This document shows, in pieces, positions 59,069-64,000 of a stretch of 64,000 bases of DNA. This DNA comes from Algihabitans albus (GTDB taxonomy: Bacteria > Pseudomonadota > Alphaproteobacteria > Kiloniellales > DSM-21159). The notes below the pieces were generated by a model that saw only the letters and a program-made list of their open reading frames with translations, searched no databases and was not told where the DNA came from. Location: positions 372,001 to 436,000 of the forward strand of contig NZ_QXNY01000005.1 of the NCBI RefSeq assembly GCF_003572205.1. The letters are read 5' to 3'. Position numbers and translations under genes: made by a program. How positions within the stretch are numbered: position 1 is the first letter of the stretch; each line of letters begins with the position of its first letter.

Positions 59069-60124
59069 ACGGTAACGCCGCACATAGAACGTTTCCGGCG
59101 GGACGTCTGAGCGGCGGCGCTCTGTGAACCGGTGGCCGAGTCCTGACTCGGTCACGTAGATAAGTGCGGGATCGGCCGCGTCGATCAGCAGATTGACCGG
59201 CATATCAAGGTCCTCGGCCAGTGTTTCCACTGGGCGCGGGCCTTCGGCCAGAGGATCGACGATTCGGGTCAACTTGCCGTTTCCACTGGCCACTCCGCCC
59301 TCGACCAGCAATAGGTCGCCGTTCCGGTCGACGGCGAAGCCATCTGGATTCTCAAGCGGCCGCTGCAGTTCGAGACGGCGCATCTGTGTGCCGTCGGCCT
59401 TCGGTTTCTCGATGACGAAGATGGCGCCCGAGCCATAGATCCCGACGAGGAGGGTGCTCCCGTCGGACGCAACGGCGATCCCCGCCGCTCCGACACCATC
59501 AATTCCTTTGCCATCCGACGAAAGGCGCTGGTCTGTGACAAGAATAGATAGACGGTTGGCGCCGGCCGGAAGCGTCAGGATGCGCGGCACGCTCGTGTCG
59601 GTTATAAAGAGAGAACCGTCTGCGCCGAGAGCCATGTCGTTGCCGAAGCCTGCGTCCGGCATCATCAGCACAAGATCGACGGTGCCCGTGTCAGCGTCGC
59701 GAGCAAAGATGCGATGCGCGCGCCGCTGGCTTCTGCCGTCGGGCTGTTCGATCCCAAGAAAGTCCGGGGAAGCGCCCCACAAACGGCGGGCATTCTGGCC
59801 GAAGCGTAGGGTCGTGCTCGCAAAGACAGACGGATCGTCTACATCGAAGCGTCCGATGTTCCCGCCGTTGATTTTGACGATCTGTCCACTGACCACCGAC
59901 CCAACGAGCAGGGCCCCATCCGGCGCCTGGGCAATGCCATTTGGATAGAGGAAGCCGGCAGGCAGTACGATTGGGTCAAGAACCTCGAGTTGTGCCGCAT
60001 GGGACGCCGATGCCGCTCCAAGCGACAGGGCCAAGGCTACCGAGAGACCCAGAATCGTTCGAGGCCTAGCAACTCGTCTCGCGGCATACCACTCCACCAG
60101 CTTTCGAAAAACGCGATTTTTCAT
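59060..60124 (-). CDS. Exported SMP-30/gluconolactonase-like beta-propeller protein
   Basis: 354 aa. ATG 60124 with GGAGGA 6 bp upstream. Signal peptide with a long n-region (VARPRTILGLSVALALSLGAASASHA). Propeller blades are visible as repeated strand motifs: YPNGIAQAPDGALLVGSV, NDMALGADGSLFITDT, GIAVASDGSTLLVGIY, NPDGFAVDRNGDLLLVE. Related propellers are lactonases or bind ligands; the activity here is unknown. Confidence 0.75.
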   Translation of the reverse strand: MKNRVFRKLVEWYAARRVARPRTILGLSVALALSLGAASASHAAQLEVLDPIVLPAGFLYPNGIAQAPDGALLVGSVVSGQIVKINGGNIGRFDVDDPSVFASTTLRFGQNARRLWGASPDFLGIEQPDGRSQRRAHRIFARDADTGTVDLVLMMPDAGFGNDMALGADGSLFITDTSVPRILTLPAGANRLSILVTDQRLSSDGKGIDGVGAAGIAVASDGSTLLVGIYGSGAIFVIEKPKADGTQMRRLELQRPLENPDGFAVDRNGDLLLVEGGVASGNGKLTRIVDPLAEGPRPVETLAEDLDMPVNLLIDAADPALIYVTESGLGHRFTERRRSDVPPETFYVRRYRLD

Positions 60125-60339
60125 CACACACTCCTCCGTAGCCTCTCGATGCGCCTACGATCAGGCGGCGAATTTGCGTGCGCGGCTAAGCCGCACACTG
60201 TTCGTTGGAGGTGGTGCTAGGACCCTCAGTCTTTAATCGAACTTGGATCGAATGGAGAATTGCTTGCCATGCAATATTTGATCTCCACATAGAGATTGAA
60301 CGCTGATCGTGGGGCGGTTCAATAGCGATCGACACCATT

Positions 60340-60500
60340 GCTCGAGTGATGACCAAGAGGTGCTGTTGGATCGTTTTGTATATTCATGCCGCAGATTGGA
60401 AAAGACCTTGCTGATGTCGTCGGTTGCGCGCCCCCGCAACCAAAACACCGGAAAACAAAAACGCTCGAAAAAAGCGGCCCGTCGAGGGCCGCTTTTTGTC
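60340..60500 (+). repeat. Repeat copy R6: hairpin GGTTGCG...CGCAACC and tRNA-fMet-like end plus perfect terminator
   Basis: CTGATGTCGTCGGTT then GCGC then GCCCCCGCAACCAAAAC matches the 3' part of tRNA-fMet except that the T loop is replaced by GCGC, which also creates the palindrome at 60422-60441. The best-preserved terminator of the family follows. Upstream bases match R4. Confidence 0.65.
60469..60497. terminator. Bidirectional rho-independent terminator
   Basis: AAAAAGCGGCCC-GTCGA-GGGCCGCTTTTT: 12-bp perfect stem flanked by A and T runs, so it can work on both strands. It is placed to stop transcription of the DUF4112/Pmp3 genes from the right. Confidence 0.85.
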
Positions 60501-60684
60501 GTTCGCCCCCATCTCGACAAAAGACGACCGTAACTCTCCTGGAATCTACGGAACCAGCGATCGCAGGCTTGCCAATCTCCACGCCTTCTTAGGTCTCTCC
60601 GGCGCCAGTCTCCAATTTTCCGCTGAAGAGTAGGCTGCTAGAGATCTATGTCGAAATACACCAATGGTGTATCGACTTGGAGCT

Positions 60685-61098
60685 TCAAGAGAGACTGTCG
60701 CATGACGGGCTGCGATTCTCAGCCTTTTCCGTCGCGTTCGTGTAGCTGGCGTCAGCCAGGCTTCGGCGCAGCAGATCGATGTTATTTCGGTTGGCTTTGA
60801 AGCCAACGTCGAACAGGTCGCCGATCAGGGGAATGCTGCCGAGCAGGCTATCGAGCGCGATGTTGAAGATCATCCGGACAAGAACTGTCTTCGGTATCCC
60901 TAGACGAGCTGCCTGTCCGACTATGTAGGCGGCAGGAATCAGAGATACGCCGTCTCCGATGCCGGGCACAAGCCCCACGATCGCATCCAGCCCGAAGCGA
61001 ATGTTCGTCCCGGGAATGCGGAACCGGCTGTCCATCCAGTCGGCCAGACGCGCCAGTCTTTCGGTTTGATCCGGTTCCTTCTCCCGCGGCAGTCTCAC
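60685..61098 (-). CDS. DUF4112 family membrane protein
   Basis: 137 aa. LARLADWMDSRFRIPGTNIRFGLDAIVGLVPGIGDGVSLIPAAYIV and LLGSIPLIGDLFDVGFKANRNN are the DUF4112 core, with glycine-rich hydrophobic segments. Function unknown. Nine bp downstream of the Pmp3 gene on the same strand, so probably cotranscribed. Confidence 0.88.
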   Translation of the reverse strand: MRLPREKEPDQTERLARLADWMDSRFRIPGTNIRFGLDAIVGLVPGIGDGVSLIPAAYIVGQAARLGIPKTVLVRMIFNIALDSLLGSIPLIGDLFDVGFKANRNNIDLLRRSLADASYTNATEKAENRSPSCDSLS

Positions 61099-61107
61099 GT
61101 TAGAGTC

Positions 61108-61266
61108 TCACTTCTTTGCAATGACCCAGACGGCGTGGACGATGCCGGGAATGTAGCCCAACAGGGTCAGAAGAATGTTGATCCAGAAATGCTTGCCAAT
61201 GCCAACCTGCAGGAACACGCCCAAGGGGGGAAGCAAGATCGCGATCACAATACGGATCAGATCCAT
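61108..61266 (-). CDS. Pmp3/YqaE family membrane peptide
   Basis: 52 aa: MDLIRIVIAILLPPLGVFLQ, VGIGKHFWINILLTLLGYI and PGIVHAVWVIAKK, two helices with the ILLPPLGVF and LLGYIPGIVHA motifs of the Pmp3 family. GGAG lies upstream of ATG 61266. These peptides are linked to salt, cold or membrane-potential stress. Too short for the usual length cut-off. Confidence 0.9.
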   Translation of the reverse strand: MDLIRIVIAILLPPLGVFLQVGIGKHFWINILLTLLGYIPGIVHAVWVIAKK

Positions 61267-61490
61267 CGATACACTCCGAATGTTTCGGGAAAGGGGTCAC
61301 CCTGCTTCGAGGGCATGTTGGTTTAACTGACTAAGCGATGATTTGGTTCCTGAAGGCCTTGCGGGGCGGGGGCCTTGCTTGCCTGTACCGATCGCCTGCT
61401 CTCTCTTTCTGGTGACACACAGGCGGGCCTCCGGGAACCAAGAGAGCTGTGCAACGTTGATAAGCGAACCCGGGAGAGAGGATGTCGATC

Positions 61491-61856
61491 ATGCGACGTT
61501 TGGGCCTGTGCACGGCGGTAAGTGCACTGTTCTGTCTGACATATTGGAGCCCGGCGTCGGCCGCCTCGCAAAGCTGCCTGGACGAAGTAGGTGCTGTATC
61601 CGCAAGCTGGGCGGCCGTTCAGGCTGAGAATGCCGGTGACGAGGAGCCGGCCACTATCACCGTGGATACGGACGAAGGTCTCACCGAAGTCCCTGTCGAG
61701 GATGCCGGCCCGACGGAAAACTGGTTTGGTCGCCCTCCTGAAGCCGAGGTTGTTGAGCGGGATCTAACCGCTGCCCGGGAAGCGGCCGAGAGGGGGGACG
61801 ACGAAGCCTGTCATGAGCACTTGAACAACGTTAAGTCTCTTCTCGAGGACGGTTGA
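61491..61856 (+). CDS. Secreted hypothetical protein
   Basis: About 121 aa (ATG 61491; an ATG at 61482 directly abuts the GAGAGG). Signal peptide (LGLCTAVSALFCLTYWSPASAAS), then an acidic, Ala-rich domain with two cysteines far apart (SCLDEVG near 32, EACHEHL near 109) that could form a disulfide. The end LTAAREAAERGDDEACHEHLNNVKSLLED is helical. No family recognised. Confidence 0.6.
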   Translation: MRRLGLCTAVSALFCLTYWSPASAASQSCLDEVGAVSASWAAVQAENAGDEEPATITVDTDEGLTEVPVEDAGPTENWFGRPPEAEVVERDLTAAREAAERGDDEACHEHLNNVKSLLEDG

Positions 61857-61994
61857 GTTCCGGGTCAGTTCTGTCTGAAGGAAGGCGGGTTTATTCGATC
61901 GGCCCTACTGGAAGCCGCCTCGCTTCCACCCGGGGCGACTGCGCTCTAGGCTGCATCTGCGAACGACAGCGCTGCAGTCCAGAGGTAGACAGGT

Positions 61995-63758
61995 ATGAAC
62001 GCCGATATCCACACAGCCAGCCCGGCCCGCCTGACGACTGCGTGGTATGCTACTTCGTGTGCTGCTTGGCCGGCCGGTGCCGCTCTCCGGGCGATAAGCT
62101 GCGGATTGCTTGCAGTTCTTCTAGCTACGTCACCGCTGTGCGCCCAGGAAACAGTGGAGTGGTTTGAGGTCGGTCGACTGAACCCCGACTTGCCGGATGT
62201 GCCCGACAGTCTGGACCGGTCCACGCCGCGCGGTGCGCTTGAAGGCTTCCTCGACGCGCATGACGTTTCGGACACGACGTTGGCTGCGCACTTCCTCGAT
62301 GTCTCTAGTCTCGAAACGGATCAACAGAGGCTGCTGGCGCCTCTGCTGGCACGTAAACTGGGAGAAGTCATCGAACGTCGAGTGCTGATCGATTGGACGG
62401 ATCTTCCGGATCGGCCCGATGCCATGCTCGAGAGTGTCACCGATAGCGATCCTGTGGCCGGTATGCCACGACGTAGTGTCAGCATCGGGATCCTCGATGT
62501 GGCAGGCCGACCGGTCGACATCCGCCTGAACAGGCTGAAACCCGAAAACGCAGACGCGGTGTGGGTCTTCTCGCGGCAGACCGTGCGTAACATCGATCGT
62601 CTGTACCTCCGCTATGGGCCCGGCTGGTTTGAAAGCAGCCTGCCGGACGCGTGGCTGGAGAAGTCCTATCTGTCGCTCCGGAAGTGGGAGTTCGTCGGGC
62701 TGCCGGTCCTGATCGGCTTTGCCGTTGTAGTCATATTTGTTATTCGATGGATCGTCAGCGTCTTGGCCGACCGCGCGCCGTGGCACATGGCACGCAACGC
62801 AGCGTGGGCGGCGCGAACGCCCTTGGGGCTCTTCGTTGCAGCCGCAACGCTGGATTTTGCGACGACGGATGTTATCGCTTTTTCTGCACTGATCACGACC
62901 TTCCTCTCTCCTCTGTTGCTTGCTGGCATGGTCATCGCCGTCACGCTCGCGATACTGCGCGCGATCGACACACTCCTCGACGTGGTCACGCAGCGCTACG
63001 TCGGCGAAATCGACGATGAGCAGAGTGCCGAAGATCGCAGTTTCTACACGTCGATCTACGCGGTCCGCCGCATTGTCGTTCTCCTCGCCGTGACCCTGGG
63101 TGTCGGCGTCGTCATGGTGCAGTTACGCTTGTTCGAAACCTTGGGTATGTCGCTCTTGGCGTCTGCGGGTCTGGTCACGGTGCTTTTGGGCATCGCCGGT
63201 CAGACCGTACTTGGCAACATACTCGCGAGCCTTCAGATCGCGATCGCAAAACCGATACGTATCGGCGACAGCGTCTACTACGAAGGCGACTGGGCTTACG
63301 TGGAGGCGATATTTTATACCTTCATCAGGTTGCGGACCTGGGACGACCGCCGACTTATCGTCCCCGTAAAGTACTTCGTCTCGAATCCCTTCGAGAACTG
63401 GTCGATGGAGGATGCGCGGATGACTCGCACCTTCGTTTTGGTCGTGGACCATATGGCGGATGTGGATGCGCTTCGCGAGACCTTTCTCGAGTTGGCGAGT
63501 GCAGATGAAGACGTCATCGAGCACGAAGATGCCAAGGCGTTGGTCATCGATCACGATCACAACGGGATGCACGTTCGCTTCTATGCTGCCGCGAGCGATC
63601 CGACTGCGGCTTGGAACATGCATGCTCGCCTTCGCGAAAGCATGCTCTCTTGGATCCGGGATACTCATCCGGAATGGTGGCCGCGCGAGCGAGTCATCGA
63701 TGCATCGCACCAGGGAACGGCCGTTCGCGGCGGCTCTGTCGGCGATCCGGGCGGGTGA
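61995..63758 (+). CDS. Small-conductance mechanosensitive channel (MscS) family protein
   Basis: 587 aa. Signal peptide or first helix (about 30-50), a periplasmic N-domain (about 52-230), then membrane helices (about 238-400) leading to the pore segment LGMSLLASAGLVTVLLGIAGQTVLGNILASLQI and the beta domain IRIGDSVYYEGDWAYVEAIFYTFIRLRTWDDRRLIVP with its cytoplasmic vestibule. The VGxxG-type pore glycines are present. It should release solutes on osmotic downshock. Confidence 0.9.
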   Translation: MNADIHTASPARLTTAWYATSCAAWPAGAALRAISCGLLAVLLATSPLCAQETVEWFEVGRLNPDLPDVPDSLDRSTPRGALEGFLDAHDVSDTTLAAHFLDVSSLETDQQRLLAPLLARKLGEVIERRVLIDWTDLPDRPDAMLESVTDSDPVAGMPRRSVSIGILDVAGRPVDIRLNRLKPENADAVWVFSRQTVRNIDRLYLRYGPGWFESSLPDAWLEKSYLSLRKWEFVGLPVLIGFAVVVIFVIRWIVSVLADRAPWHMARNAAWAARTPLGLFVAAATLDFATTDVIAFSALITTFLSPLLLAGMVIAVTLAILRAIDTLLDVVTQRYVGEIDDEQSAEDRSFYTSIYAVRRIVVLLAVTLGVGVVMVQLRLFETLGMSLLASAGLVTVLLGIAGQTVLGNILASLQIAIAKPIRIGDSVYYEGDWAYVEAIFYTFIRLRTWDDRRLIVPVKYFVSNPFENWSMEDARMTRTFVLVVDHMADVDALRETFLELASADEDVIEHEDAKALVIDHDHNGMHVRFYAAASDPTAAWNMHARLRESMLSWIRDTHPEWWPRERVIDASHQGTAVRGGSVGDPGG

Positions 63759-63876
63759 GAGGTCGGTCTCACGAGGGGGTGGGTCCTCAGTGGGGCTGCA
63801 CTGTTGTACGACCGTCGACCGATAGCGACGCCTGTTTGGTGTCCTACCGTTACCTATGAAGGGAAGTTGATCTGCA

Positions 63877-64000
63877 ATGAAACTTGGGGCGAAGCTCATC
63901 AAGATTTCACAGGATGTACGAGCCAGCTACTGGTTCATTCCTTCGGTCATGCTTTTCGCAGGCACCGTTCTCAGTTTCGTGACGCAGACGCTCGATCGGA
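63877..64000 (+). CDS. DUF2254 family membrane protein (N-terminal part, truncated by window)
   Basis: Forty-one codons from ATG 63877 with GAAGGGAAG upstream: SQDVRASYWFIPSVMLFAGTVLSF and VTQTLDR resemble the start of DUF2254 membrane proteins (SSLWFIP...). The rest lies outside the window. It follows MscS on the same strand. Confidence 0.55.
   Translation, partial: MKLGAKLIKISQDVRASYWFIPSVMLFAGTVLSFVTQTLDR

Larger units (their letters stand above)
60125..60684. other. Intergenic region with repeat R6 and terminator
   Basis: 560 bp between two - strand genes; no gene supported. The AT content rises at 60200-60380. The repeat copy and terminator are listed separately. Confidence 0.5.

Noticed and set aside
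1-64000. CRISPR array
   Set aside because: No evenly spaced direct repeats with unique spacers and no cas genes were seen.

Overview
The window reads as GC-rich chromosomal DNA of an alphaproteobacterium, probably a free-living or marine Rhodospirillales/Kiloniellales-like heterotroph. The signs are dense operons with ATGA/GTGA overlaps, many ABC, TRAP and tripartite carboxylate transporters, FCD-type GntR and DUF6522/CHCC genes, and a tRNA-fMet-like 3' sequence of alphaproteobacterial type. No rRNA or complete tRNA gene is present, so the taxon is an inference.

Layout. (1) 1-11.9 kb, + strand: one tightly packed operon. It holds a CUT1-type ABC importer (the tail of the binding protein, two permeases, two non-identical ATPases), then a molybdopterin oxidoreductase, a thioredoxin-reductase-like ferredoxin/flavodoxin reductase, a class I glutamine amidotransferase, a glutamine-synthetase-like ligase, an amidase and a [2Fe-2S] ferredoxin. 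It looks like uptake and nitrogen-linked breakdown of an unknown amine or amide. (2) 11.9-14.9 kb: a gene-poor stretch with a GNAT and a GFA-family gene, scattered with same-direction repeats that resemble the 3' half of tRNA-fMet followed by a terminator. (3) 14.9-28.3 kb: an octaheme cytochrome c with TPR repeats and an outer-membrane lipoprotein (- strand), a Crp/Fnr regulator that appears frameshifted, a surface-antigen-like protein, an arylsulfatase, and a MoxR-DUF58-DUF4381-BatA-BatB-BatD operon. (4) 28.3-29.4 kb: another repeat copy and a 45-bp IS relic. (5) 29.4-50.2 kb: a carboxylate-catabolic locus with a TPP enzyme and cupin, TctABC, an Asp/Glu-racemase-family protein, a sugar-binding-fold protein, two aldehyde dehydrogenases, a flavoprotein dehydrogenase, an FCD GntR regulator, TcuAB, a TRAP transporter and a GMC oxidoreductase. 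Each start region contains a copy of the same 16-bp TATRCA-N4-TRTNCA motif, so this is probably one regulon. (6) 50.3-52.8 kb: divergent Rrf2 and Cys-rich MarR regulators with DUF6522, a 56-aa protein, a CHCC zinc protein and a rhodanese. (7) 52.7-55.3 kb: an OmpR-type two-component system, a 45-aa membrane protein and a BOF protein. (8) 55.4-56.8 kb: gene debris, with a DedA fragment, an RHS fragment and an IS3-family element carrying an internally deleted transposase. (9) 57.2-60.1 kb: SDR, LysR and an SMP-30-like propeller. (10) 60.3-64 kb: a last repeat/terminator, DUF4112, Pmp3, a secreted protein, MscS and the start of a DUF2254 protein.

The most notable points are: the shared operator of the carboxylate regulon; two TGTCG-N6-CGACA (CooA/Crp-like) palindromes in front of the sulfatase; the ATPase pair whose degenerate motifs all fall in one of the two composite ATP sites; the unexplained Mo-enzyme/ferredoxin/GS-like/amidase operon; and the tRNA-fMet-3'-plus-terminator repeat family, all copies of which point the same way.
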